A stretch of DNA of 60,483 nucleotides from a candidate division WWE3 bacterium (lineage in GTDB: Bacteria > Patescibacteriota > WWE3 > 2-01-FULL-39-13), in the NCBI GenBank assembly GCA_027002375.1, contig JALWZX010000035.1:1-60483 (forward strand), read 5' to 3'. This document shows positions 24,580 to 32,430 of this stretch, in pieces; position 1 is the first letter of the stretch; each line of letters starts with the position of its first letter. The position numbers and the translations under genes are program-made. The notes below the pieces were generated by a model. The model saw only the letters and a list, made by a program, of their open reading frames with translations. It did no database searches and was not told the DNA's origin.

Positions 24580-24925
24580 GATTAATTGTGGTAATAAATT
24601 TCTAAAAATTATGAAACAAGAGTCATTGATTATATTCTAAAGTACAGTAACGCAAATTCAAGATGGTACAAGTAATGTTTTCCAGGTGGATATATTGTTA
24701 CATTTATGAAACTGTTTTTCATAAATCAAGAGTAAGTGATAGTTTATATAGATATGTTAGGAACGGTTGCTCTGGTTGGTTTTGGCTACCATAAGCAATT
24801 CTTTTATAAGTTTTTATTGATTAGATAGTTGTATAATTTTGAATCTAGATGTGACGATAGCTATTTCGGTTATACTTGAATATTTGTTTTTCGGGTATCG
24901 TATATGATAATATTTATGAAAACTT
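24580..24925. other. 346-base gap without a convincing gene
   Basis: It is AT-rich with only short open frames, the longest being a 24-residue frame at 24754-24828 without a ribosome binding site. I see no strong hairpin. The last 40 bases are very AT-rich and may contain the promoter of the next gene. Confidence 0.5.
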
Positions 24926-25732
24926 ATGAAAATTATTCAATTTGACGAATCGGATAAGGAATTTTCACGCGCACTTGCCAAGGAGAGATTAATACTACCA
25001 TTTTTTGCATTCCCTAGTTACAGAGATTTTTCATATTTCATGTGGGATTATGCAATTACATTATTTATTGGTGGAATACTAGACAGAGACCAAGCGGATA
25101 AAATATTCTTGGTAGGACCATCTGAGGCATATCGAGAAAGAAAACCCCCTTGGAAAAGATATAAATGGGATACAAACAAAAAGATAGAGACCATACAGAA
25201 GGCGAAAGTATTATCTTTATATATCATAGAAAATTTACTAAGATTAGATGCTTTTGAGTTGCCGTATCATTGCAGGAAAGCCTTAGGTTTCGGGTTTATT
25301 GAGAATACCAAACTAGAACTACATAAGATTACAATTGAGTGGGTGCTAGTTTATTTAACAGAGACGATATTAGTATTAAACAGAAAATCAGAAATCAAAT
25401 TGCCCTACGCTACTATGTTTTTAAACTATGTTGTTAACGAATTGTTAGAATACGTTGAATACAGCGCAGAGGAAAATTCTGAGAAAGTTAGTGAGGTATT
25501 TGTAAACGCAACTCGCAAGTACTTAGATTGTGCAGATGAGGTAAATAGTTGCAATATTTACTCTAAAATATCCGACGAGATTGCTAATGCGCTTAACACA
25601 GAAGAGTATGTCATCAAAGACTGTGTGAAGAATTACTTTTTGAACGATTTGTTTCTAAAAATGGATATTGAGGGGATAGCAAAATTTACAAAGCGTGGGT
25701 TGTTAATTAGCTTTCTGAAAAGTGGTTTCTAA
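24926..25732 (+). CDS. Hypothetical helical protein of the element cargo
   Basis: The 268 residues have no signal peptide or membrane helix and are largely helical and acidic toward the C-terminus. A Pro/Arg/Trp-rich patch (YRERKPPWKRYKW, about residues 70-82) and two Cys in the second half are the only notable features. I do not recognise the family. It lies 49 bases before the second small four-helix membrane protein and may be co-expressed with it, mirroring the gene order at 22896-24579. Confidence 0.55.
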   Translation: MKIIQFDESDKEFSRALAKERLILPFFAFPSYRDFSYFMWDYAITLFIGGILDRDQADKIFLVGPSEAYRERKPPWKRYKWDTNKKIETIQKAKVLSLYIIENLLRLDAFELPYHCRKALGFGFIENTKLELHKITIEWVLVYLTETILVLNRKSEIKLPYATMFLNYVVNELLEYVEYSAEENSEKVSEVFVNATRKYLDCADEVNSCNIYSKISDEIANALNTEEYVIKDCVKNYFLNDLFLKMDIEGIAKFTKRGLLISFLKSGF

Positions 25733-25781
25733 CTTCTGGTGTAGTATTGTGTTTATTCTTTATTGATGATATATATAATAT

Positions 25782-26198
25782 ATGCGAGTGAAGAAGGTTA
25801 AAAACACAAATGCAGGTGCACTGTTGTTCATGCTATTCTTCTTAGCCAACTTCTTTCTATATAATATTATATTTCTTATCATTTCTATTACTCTTTTTGG
25901 GTTCATTTTGAACGATTTTTATTTATCATGGACAATTGGAAATATTGTAACAATAGGGATTATTTACTTGTCTATACGTTCAGCCACTCGATTCTTTTTT
26001 AAATTGTATACTGTTGAGAATCCAGAAAGGATGAAGTCTATAACAGCTTTTTTGTTTTTCGTATTCAGTTTAATCAGTTTGGTTTTTTATTATACAATTG
26101 AGTATGCACTTTTCGGTTTGTTGGGAATTATTATAGATGTTCCTATATTTTATATTATTCTAAATAATCAAGTTGACGCATACAATAAAGTTGATTAG
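25782..26198 (+). CDS. Small four-helix membrane protein (second related copy)
   Basis: This 138-residue protein has four hydrophobic helices (about 13-45, 50-65, 86-105, 108-128) and the shared central segment SATRFFFKLYTVENPERMK. It resembles the 24157-24579 product in length, topology and this segment but is otherwise diverged. It starts 49 bases after the soluble hypothetical gene. A short open frame with a good ribosome binding site follows at once, the Shine-Dalgarno overlapping the stop region. Confidence 0.62.
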   Translation: MRVKKVKNTNAGALLFMLFFLANFFLYNIIFLIISITLFGFILNDFYLSWTIGNIVTIGIIYLSIRSATRFFFKLYTVENPERMKSITAFLFFVFSLISLVFYYTIEYALFGLLGIIIDVPIFYIILNNQVDAYNKVD

Positions 26199-26209
26199 GA
26201 GGGGTTAAT

Positions 26210-26245
26210 ATGTTAGTACCAGTATTGAAAACATGCTCGTGGTAA
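26210..26245 (+). CDS. 11-residue micro-ORF with strong ribosome binding site
   Basis: MLVPVLKTCSW is preceded by AGGAGGGG about 5 bases before the ATG, one of only two such strong sites in the window. It could be a leader peptide, a remnant of a longer gene, or a very small hydrophobic peptide. No attenuator-like structure is evident directly after it. Confidence 0.3.
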   Translation: MLVPVLKTCSW

Positions 26246-26528
26246 ATACAAAAATAGCAGATATTTGCTTTTATTGATATAAATATTTATTTGATGATTT
26301 ATCTATAATTGTTTGGTCATTAATTGGTGAGAAAATGTACAACTAAAATAAAAGAAGTTCTCAACACGTAGCAAATAGGTCTGTAAGGGGGGGCGTAATG
26401 CAGAAGTAATATGAAATAAGGTAATCCGTAATAAATTGGTAATTTGTGTGCATGTGATATGTATTACTATTAATTAGTGGTTGTATGAGATATGATTCAG
26501 TTGTATGTGAACCAATGAAGGTATGTTT

Positions 26529-26615
26529 GCCCGCAACTACAAATGACTAGGTATTATATATGTGAAATTAGATAGACAGATGTTTATCTAGTAAGATGAA
26601 ATATTGATTGCGGGC
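26529..26615. ncRNA. Candidate structured RNA (nested stem-loop)
   Basis: GCCCGCAA (26529-26536) pairs with TTGCGGGC (26608-26615). Enclosed near the 3' side is a 9-bp stem, TAGATAGAC with GTTTATCTA around AGAT, with one G-U pair. GC-rich arms are unusual in this AT-rich gap. It could equally be an operator or chance; no promoter is assigned. Confidence 0.35.
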
Positions 26616-26667
26616 TTGATTAATATAGTTATTTTTGTACGTATAGAATAAGCTTAATAGACATATT

Positions 26668-27123
26668 CTAATAGGATGGGACATATCCATGCCTGCAATC
26701 GTAATTTCCCTTTATGTATCCATTATAGAATTTGCCATAAGAATTAGCCATTTTAAACTTATACCACACGGATTTAGGAAGACCACAGTAATGATAGTAT
26801 GTTGATTTTAGCTTTATAATCATATATCTGTTCTGTGCGTCATACCAAGCTCCTCTAATGAACGAACTTCTATATGTATCCAGATATTCAAATCTGCCAT
26901 TATTTATATTTACTGGTGTATCCCTGTATTTTATCCATATATAATTATTATTGTATGTGTATTTTGAATTGTATTGTGGGCTTGCATTCGTGGTTTTTGA
27001 AGTGTTTGCAACCGTAAACAGTAGTGAAATGATAATGACAGTGCTTGATAAGAGTAGTGTAATTGTTAATATGCATCCCTTTAATAATTTAGTCATTCTG
27101 ATATTATATGTAATATAACACAA
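26668..27123 (-). CDS. Secreted/anchored KTSC-domain protein
   Basis: A hydrophobic N-terminal helix (about residues 13-36, GCILTITLLLSSTVIIISLLF) is followed by a Tyr/Asn-rich stretch. Residues about 85-145 match the KTSC domain: SSFIRGAWYDAQNRYMIIKL, YYHYCGLPKSVWYKF, and SYGKFYNGYIKGNY. KTSC domains are small and often fused to nucleases or lysyl-tRNA synthetase, with no proven activity. A stand-alone exported version is uncommon. It is on the opposite strand to the neighbouring cargo genes, 51 bases from the Abi-type gene that diverges from it. Confidence 0.75.
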   Translation of the reverse strand: MCYITYNIRMTKLLKGCILTITLLLSSTVIIISLLFTVANTSKTTNASPQYNSKYTYNNNYIWIKYRDTPVNINNGRFEYLDTYRSSFIRGAWYDAQNRYMIIKLKSTYYHYCGLPKSVWYKFKMANSYGKFYNGYIKGNYDCRHGYVPSY

Positions 27124-27174
27124 GAATATCGGTAGTATAAATTCTTTTTATGTTAGTTATATGGTATACAGTAG

Positions 27175-27963
27175 ATGAGTACATTCACTCAAAGAAATAA
27201 AACATCGAAAGAATTCTCTGGTCCAGAAGAAGCCTCTCCCCTTTTAAGGATGAGAATAATCAGAATATATGAAAAATATACTAAATCGGTAGTTATGGAT
27301 GCATATAACGATGATTATATAAATGATAGTATGTTTTATGACGACTTGTGTATACATTTTGGTGTGAAGCCGTTTTACTACGACAGTTTAACTGATGAGG
27401 ATAGATTTGAGTATGGTGATGTGTTTGATTTTGTTGAATTGTTATATAAAAGAGCTGTTGATGAATTGAGCCACGAAAGAAGAAAGGGTGTTTTGCGTGA
27501 TATACAATACGCGTTCGAACTTTCTGGGTCTGTTTACACCTTTAGCGAAGATGGCCATGTAATACTTAATTCTGATGATTTTTTTGCAGAATTGATTGAT
27601 GATGTATATGAAACCGCTATATTAGATGATTTAGATGATTTATACAAAGATAATATAAATGGTTTAATAAACAGAACGAAGCATCCACAAAATATAATTG
27701 TTGATATGGCACAGATGTTAGAGGGGTTTTTACAAGAACATTATGATATTCAGGACAGTGGTGATGTAGATAAACTTAGAAATTATAGTGTACATCCAAC
27801 ACATATTAAGATTATAAAGAAATTATACGGTTTTCGTGGCAGTACATCAGCACATTTCAAAAAACAAAGACCAGGTGAAGCTGATGCACTTTGGTTTGTA
27901 ACAGCAGTTCTAAATGAGATTAGATATTTGAATAGCAAAAGACATGAACCTAATGTACAATAG
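27175..27963 (+). CDS. Abortive-infection C-terminal (Abi_C)-like protein
   Basis: Residues about 145-258 fit the Abi_C domain: IVDMAQMLEGFLQEHY, KIIKKLYGFRGSTSAHFKK and ADALWFVTAVLNEIRYL. The RGSTSAH segment (Arg about 221, His about 227) sits where HEPN-type Abi proteins carry their R-x5-H site. Such proteins stop phage spread by damaging host RNA or translation. The N-terminal about 140 residues are very acidic and probably regulatory. It is divergent from the KTSC gene and precedes the AlbA-like gene, with a multi-stem structure between. Defence is inferred from the domain and context. Confidence 0.72.
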   Translation: MSTFTQRNKTSKEFSGPEEASPLLRMRIIRIYEKYTKSVVMDAYNDDYINDSMFYDDLCIHFGVKPFYYDSLTDEDRFEYGDVFDFVELLYKRAVDELSHERRKGVLRDIQYAFELSGSVYTFSEDGHVILNSDDFFAELIDDVYETAILDDLDDLYKDNINGLINRTKHPQNIIVDMAQMLEGFLQEHYDIQDSGDVDKLRNYSVHPTHIKIIKKLYGFRGSTSAHFKKQRPGEADALWFVTAVLNEIRYLNSKRHEPNVQ

Positions 27964-28014
27964 TTACAAACTCCTTAGCGAGTTCAAAAACTGTCTCATC
28001 TACAGTTCGTAACT
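27962..28014 (+). other. Three-stem RNA-like structure between Abi_C and AlbA-like genes
   Basis: An outer stem AGTTAC/GTAACT (27962-27967 with 28009-28014) encloses two hairpins, AACTC/GAGTT (27969-27973, 27980-27984) and AACTG/CAGTT (27989-27993, 28003-28007). All pairs are Watson-Crick. It begins in the Abi_C stop codon. It may be a terminator or processing signal; there is no T-run. Confidence 0.45.
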
Positions 28015-28083
28015 CGTCAACTAACTGGAGCCATTTTTATAAATAGCATAATTTAATGAAGAGTATATATATAGAATTTATAC

Positions 28084-29517
28084 ATGTTATCGTGCGAACC
28101 TATCGATATTAATGACTCTGGATTTTTAAACTATCCGATTGAATCCAAGTCAATAGAATATAAAACATCTTTTGCATGGCCTGAAAAGAAAGATTTTCTT
28201 CCAGATAATCAAAAAGCACAAGAAGTTATAAGAACTATTCTTGCATTATCAAATACACGAGATGGTGGCAAAATAATTATAGGAGTGGATCAGGACAGAG
28301 AACATAAGAAACTGACCCCTGCTGGTGTATCAGAAGAGATTTTAAAAACTTATGATCATGACAGTATTTTTGAGATGGTTAGATATTTTGGAAATCCACA
28401 ACCAGAGTTCGAAACCAAGTGTCACAAATGGAAAGATATGAAGTTTATTATTTTTCATGTAGAAGGTTTTAAACAAGGCCCTGTTATAAGTAAGACAAAC
28501 ATAAAAAAGAATATAGAACAAATAAAATCTTCTGCAATATATATCCGAACTCACAAACCAGAGACAAAAGTGTTAGATAAACCCGAGGAATTATATAATT
28601 TAATGAAGTTAACTACTGAAAAGAATGCCAGATGGGTACAGGACTTATGTGTCAGTAAAAATAATAAGACTGCAAGTAAAGGATTTAAGGACAAGAAATC
28701 GCAGAAAAAAACAGCTGTAAGGACTAATGAGCAGAAACTATTTGGACAAAAGAAATCCCGTCAACCGTGTAGCACATCGTTGTTGTCGGATTTGAATGAA
28801 GACTCTGAGATTCTTGTTAATACCATTAAATCTAAAGGATATTGGATGGTTAGTGTTTACCCAATTAGTAATCATAAAAAATTGATACCCTCGAATAAGC
28901 TAGTAGATATAGTTGATAACGCTCAAGTATCGCTTCGTGGTTGGTATTATCCACACATTACTAGAAAAGAAAGTATGCCTTATAAAATTGTTGAAGGTAT
29001 TGAACATCGAACTAACTCAGGTGAATATAAGGAATTCTGGCGTATGAATACAAATGGTAACTTCTCTATCATTAAATCTTTGAAAGAAGATTGGATGTCA
29101 GATGATGTTATACAATCCTATATATTAGCCAAAGATATTAAATTGGATGGGAAATGGCTCGGTATTGTGAATGCTTTATATTCAATTACTGAGTTTTTTG
29201 AATTCGCTAGACGACTATCAATGCTTGAATTTTATGTGGCAGGGATTGTTGTTTGCATAGAATTATATGATATATACAAGAGATACCTTGTTGCCGATTC
29301 CTACAAAAAAATGCCATTTTATCCAACAAAAAAATATGTTTGTCAAGAGCAAAGGCCTTTTAGGTTTAGTTACACTTTCGAAAACAATGCTACAGACGAT
29401 TTTAGAAATAAAGCATTTGATGCATTTTTGGAGCTATTAGATTTGTTCAATTGGAAGAATATTCCTGTTGAGAATTTACGGGATGATCAAGTACAGTTCC
29501 TTGAAGGTAAGTCTTAA
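28084..29517 (+). CDS. Schlafen AlbA_2-like protein with large unknown C-terminal half
   Basis: Residues about 15-180 match the Schlafen AlbA_2 (formerly AAA_4) domain: SIEYKTSFAWP, IRTILALSNTRDGGKIIIGV and SAIYIRTHKPETKVL near its end. Related domains cut or bind tRNA/RNA, or act as regulators. The remaining about 290 residues (basic linker about 195-230, then a Trp/Tyr-rich region such as SLRGWYYPHI) are unrecognised. They include hydrophobic-aromatic stretches but no clear membrane helix. Located 120 bases after the Abi-type gene, it may belong to the same defence cargo. The length and fusion are unusual for a simple AlbA_2 protein. Confidence 0.75.
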   Translation: MLSCEPIDINDSGFLNYPIESKSIEYKTSFAWPEKKDFLPDNQKAQEVIRTILALSNTRDGGKIIIGVDQDREHKKLTPAGVSEEILKTYDHDSIFEMVRYFGNPQPEFETKCHKWKDMKFIIFHVEGFKQGPVISKTNIKKNIEQIKSSAIYIRTHKPETKVLDKPEELYNLMKLTTEKNARWVQDLCVSKNNKTASKGFKDKKSQKKTAVRTNEQKLFGQKKSRQPCSTSLLSDLNEDSEILVNTIKSKGYWMVSVYPISNHKKLIPSNKLVDIVDNAQVSLRGWYYPHITRKESMPYKIVEGIEHRTNSGEYKEFWRMNTNGNFSIIKSLKEDWMSDDVIQSYILAKDIKLDGKWLGIVNALYSITEFFEFARRLSMLEFYVAGIVVCIELYDIYKRYLVADSYKKMPFYPTKKYVCQEQRPFRFSYTFENNATDDFRNKAFDAFLELLDLFNWKNIPVENLRDDQVQFLEGKS

Positions 29518-29616
29518 AGTGTGTAGATTTAATCCTATCTATGGTTTGCATCTTTGTTAATTTTAGGTTTTTATTAGTTTGATATTTAGTTATGATAGTG
29601 CTATAACATACCTATA

Positions 29617-30264
29617 ATGAATCAATCTCTTACAATCTTTCTAGCAATAATATTTGGTTCTATTATAATTGCAGGTGGAATTTATTTTGGTCTTACTAGT
29701 CTTGGCAATAAAACTGTGATTTCCACCGAAGAAGAAAAAATACTAGAAAGTAGAAACTCAAGTAAAAATTTACCACCACAAGACATACCTGATTATGATA
29801 AATATGGCACGAAAAAACCTACTTCCCAAAATTCGGCAGATAGCCAGACACAAGAAAATGCAAATAAGAATGATATGGGGAATTCACAAGTTGACGTTCA
29901 GCAAGAGTCTGACCAACAGCAACCAGATGACTCTAATCAATCAGATCAGACTAAAGACATAACTTTTACTAAGACAGAATTGATAAAAGCACTAAGTGAC
30001 CAAACAGGTATAGATGAAGACAAAATAGAGTTTTCGATAGGTGATCAAGTAAAAAAAGATGACAAAATTCTTTTACAAGGAACCGTTAAAGAAAGTGGTT
30101 ACGAAGGTGGTGGCGGATTCTTTGCTGTCGTTGATGAAAACGGGGTAAAGGTTACATACTCAGGCCAAGGTGTTCCAGAATGTAAAGATATAGATCCGTA
30201 TGGGTATCCTAAAAGTTGGGCTGATTACTGTTTAGATGCAAATGGTAATCCTGTTGAAAGATAA
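29617..30264 (+). CDS. Hypothetical single-pass anchored protein
   Basis: An N-terminal helix (about 6-27, FLAIIFGSIIIAGGIYFGL) is followed by a long Gln/Asn/Asp-rich linker (about 45-115) and a C-terminal domain of about 100 residues. That domain has a Gly-rich loop (ESGYEGGGGFFAVV) and two Cys (PECKDIDPYG, DYCLDANG). The layout (helix, disordered stalk, small Cys-bearing domain) resembles other exported proteins of this genome, such as the one at 202-1185. It contains a GGGGAATTCAC motif, so it probably belongs to the host rather than the integrated element. Function unknown. Confidence 0.68.
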   Translation: MNQSLTIFLAIIFGSIIIAGGIYFGLTSLGNKTVISTEEEKILESRNSSKNLPPQDIPDYDKYGTKKPTSQNSADSQTQENANKNDMGNSQVDVQQESDQQQPDDSNQSDQTKDITFTKTELIKALSDQTGIDEDKIEFSIGDQVKKDDKILLQGTVKESGYEGGGGFFAVVDENGVKVTYSGQGVPECKDIDPYGYPKSWADYCLDANGNPVER

Positions 30265-30320
30265 GCCACTTAAAGAAATCCTTAACAACCAGTACATTTA
30301 GACTGATAAAATATTTGATC

Positions 30321-30347
30321 GGTTTGCGTTTTTTTAAAACGCAAACC
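30321..30347. terminator. Bidirectional terminator between convergent genes
   Basis: GGTTTGCGTTTT (30321-30332) pairs exactly with 30336-30347 around TTT. It lies between the anchored protein gene and the convergent ATPase gene, overlapping the ATPase stop codon. T/A-rich arms give a T-run in both directions. Confidence 0.75.
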
Positions 30348-31473
30348 TCTTCAAGTTATCCTTATTTATAACTTCAAAATCAACATTTCCATATTCTAGC
30401 CATTTTTTAGGTGGTTTTACATTTTCACCAGCTTTATATTTAATTTCATACCCAAAAAGTTTCCCCTCTCTATCTTCGACCAAATCAATTTCACTACCGT
30501 CATAAGTTCGCCAAAAATATTGTGTTGCATAAATCCTATGATATTCTCTATATTTCATTCTTTCCGAAATGACAAAATTTTCCCAAAGATGACCAAGGTC
30601 TTGCCTTTTATCAAAAGTATTAAAATTATCAATAAGTGCGTTTCTTATACCAACATCATAAAAGAAGATTTTTTTGTTTTTTGAGATTTCCCTTCGTCTA
30701 TTCTTTGAAAAAGGTGATAGCCTAAATACCACAAAACTCTTTTCTAACAAATTTATATAACGCTCCACAGTTTTCATATCAATTCCAAGCAAGCTCGATA
30801 ATTCTGTATATGAAACTTCTGATCCAATTTGAAGTGCCAACGCTTTTAACAAATCATTTAATATCTGAGGATTTCTTACTTCTTGAAACTCAAGAATATC
30901 TTTAAAAAGGTAACTAGAAGTTAATTCTTGCAACAAACGTGTTTTTTCTTCTATTGGTTTTGTTTCTAATATCTCTGGATACATACCAAATCGTAAGAAA
31001 TTCTCAATCTGCTTCATGGTTTCCAGTTGACTGGTATGCTGCAGAAATTCCTCAATACTTATTGGGTATAAATGGTAAGTAAATTTTCTGCCAGTTAACG
31101 GTTCAGATGTTGATTGTAGTAAATTTATAGTTGAAGAACCTGTTACAACTATTTGTTTAGTCTTTTTATAATTATCTACTAGCAGTTTAATTGTTATTCC
31201 TATATTGGGAATTCTTTGTGCCTCATCAATAAAAACAATTTCGTTATCACCAACGATTTGATCTAACATATTAAAGTCTTTTTTTCGCAACAGATCTGCT
31301 TCAGTCGGATTATCCGCATTTATTTTAAGGATTTTTTTATCTTTAAAATTTGCTGATATTTGGTTAAATAATGTTGTTTTTCCAACTTGTCTCGCTCCTA
31401 CTATTATAATAGCTTTTCCTTTGAAAAAATCTTTTAATATAAGTGGTTCTAAGGTTCTTGTGATAATTTTCAT
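30334..31473 (-). CDS. AAA_14/DUF4143 family ATPase
   Basis: The N-terminal P-loop is IIVGARQVGKTTLF (about residues 24-37), with Walker B EIVFIDEAQRIP and sensor VVTGSSTINLL, then a DUF4143 C-terminal part (LGHLWENFVISERMKYR, DLVEDREGKLFGYEIKYKAG). The last part resembles a restriction-endonuclease-like fold with Asp/Glu-x-Lys. The family is widespread, often laterally transferred, and of unknown function. The length of 379 is normal. Upstream is a pair of 32-base tandem repeats shared with the divergent nuclease gene. Confidence 0.93.
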   Translation of the reverse strand: MKIITRTLEPLILKDFFKGKAIIIVGARQVGKTTLFNQISANFKDKKILKINADNPTEADLLRKKDFNMLDQIVGDNEIVFIDEAQRIPNIGITIKLLVDNYKKTKQIVVTGSSTINLLQSTSEPLTGRKFTYHLYPISIEEFLQHTSQLETMKQIENFLRFGMYPEILETKPIEEKTRLLQELTSSYLFKDILEFQEVRNPQILNDLLKALALQIGSEVSYTELSSLLGIDMKTVERYINLLEKSFVVFRLSPFSKNRRREISKNKKIFFYDVGIRNALIDNFNTFDKRQDLGHLWENFVISERMKYREYHRIYATQYFWRTYDGSEIDLVEDREGKLFGYEIKYKAGENVKPPKKWLEYGNVDFEVINKDNLKRFAF

Positions 31474-31498
31474 TAGCTGAATTATACCACAGATTTTC

Positions 31499-31562
31499 CG
31501 TAAATCAAGGATCGTACTCCGTAAATTACGCGTAAATCAAGGAGCGTATTCCTGAAATTACG
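31499..31562. repeat. Two 32-bp tandem repeats in a divergent promoter region
   Basis: Units 31499-31530 and 31531-31562 both begin CGTAAATCAAGGA and end AAATTACG, with four mismatches. They lie between the AAA_14 ATPase start (31473) and the nuclease gene start (31624). Direct repeats at such a place suggest binding sites for a regulator. Confidence 0.7.
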
Positions 31563-31623
31563 CCAATTCTCGGTAGGTCTTGTTGTAATTTTCACGAAGC
31601 GTATATTAAAACTAGACAAACTT

Positions 31624-32358
31624 ATGTTTAATCAATCAAAAGCGCCAATTATATTAACAATTTTAACTGTGGCATTTGTTGGCGCGCTAGTGTTGTATGT
31701 AAATGAAAATCCAAAATCATTTTCAGTCAAACCTGCTAAAAACACAACTAATAGCATCAACCTTGATAAAAATGAAAATCAGAAAGCTGACAAACAATCT
31801 ATAAATTCCAAAGAAACGTCAAAAACAAATAATGAAAATATAGAACAATCGTCAAATCAAAAAGAAACACAAAGTGATAATGAAAAAGAATTGAATTCCA
31901 CCAAAAATAATTCGGGGGAATTCAATCAAAACACCACTGAAAAAGTATTAGTTACGCGAGTAGTAGATGGCGATACAATCGTTGTAAATTTGCATGGTGA
32001 AGATGCTAAAGTTAGACTAATTGGTATAGATACACCTGAAATACATCACCCTAAAAGGCCAGTACAATGTTTTGGATACGAGGCAAAAGATTTTTTAGAA
32101 AAGCTAATAGACCAAAAAGAAGTTAGGTTAGAAAAAGATGTTAATGACAAAGATGTATATGGAAGGTACTTAAGGTATGTTTGGTTAGATGATAACTTTA
32201 TAAACGAAACGCTTGTAAAAGAGGGATATGCTTTTGCAAAATCTTACCCACCTGACATTAAGTATCAAGAAAAGTTTAAAGAAGCTGAGCAATATGCAAG
32301 AACAAATCAAGAAGGTTTGTGGAGTTCAGAAACTTGCAATGGTAATGTTGAGAAATGA
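31624..32358 (+). CDS. Membrane-anchored thermonuclease (SNase) family protein
   Basis: A helix at about 8-27 anchors it and a Lys/Asn/Ser-rich linker (about 30-108) leads to a staphylococcal nuclease domain. The core reads TRVVDGDTIVV, KVRLIGIDTPEIHHP, CFGYEAKDFLEKLI, VYGRYLRYVWLD, LVKEGYAFA. The Asp/Arg/Glu catalytic set of SNase (DGDT, RLIGIDTPE, YGR) is present, so it should be an active Ca-dependent phosphodiesterase acting outside the cytoplasm. It may scavenge or process external DNA. Two enriched GAATTC-centred motifs (31893, 31915) fall in its linker. Confidence 0.93.
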   Translation: MFNQSKAPIILTILTVAFVGALVLYVNENPKSFSVKPAKNTTNSINLDKNENQKADKQSINSKETSKTNNENIEQSSNQKETQSDNEKELNSTKNNSGEFNQNTTEKVLVTRVVDGDTIVVNLHGEDAKVRLIGIDTPEIHHPKRPVQCFGYEAKDFLEKLIDQKEVRLEKDVNDKDVYGRYLRYVWLDDNFINETLVKEGYAFAKSYPPDIKYQEKFKEAEQYARTNQEGLWSSETCNGNVEK

Positions 32359-32430
32359 AAAAATAACACAGCTATTGAATGCACCAATAAAACTATTGTG
32401 GATCATGCAAAAATATGCTGATATATAAAA

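Larger units (their letters stand above)
26199..26667. other. 469-base gap with a micro-ORF and a structured segment
   Basis: No ordinary gene is present. The gap contains an 11-residue open frame with a strong Shine-Dalgarno (26210-26245), a G-run followed by ATG that stops after three codons (near 26385), and a nested stem-loop (26529-26615). Confidence 0.6.
17898..29517. mobile_element. Probable integrated element at tRNA-Asn
   Basis: The left edge is supported by a large serine recombinase abutting and overlapping tRNA-Asn. Then come an XRE-type repressor, a Rep-like protein, a zinc-finger protein and a run of genes without housekeeping homologues, including abortive-infection and Schlafen AlbA-like proteins. 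The 12 kb lacks the GKGGAATTC motif common elsewhere, and it holds the only two strong Shine-Dalgarno sequences I saw (AGGAGGTG at 22235-22242, AGGAGGGG near 26197-26204). The right end is not fixed: I find no copy of the tRNA 3' end, and serine recombinases leave only a few shared bases. It could end anywhere between about 29.5 and 30.3 kb or later. Confidence 0.6.

Noticed and set aside
24754..24828. 24-residue open frame (MLGTVALVGFGYHKQ...) in the 24.6-24.9 kb gap
   Set aside because: It has no ribosome binding site or -10 box at the right distance, and no supporting context.
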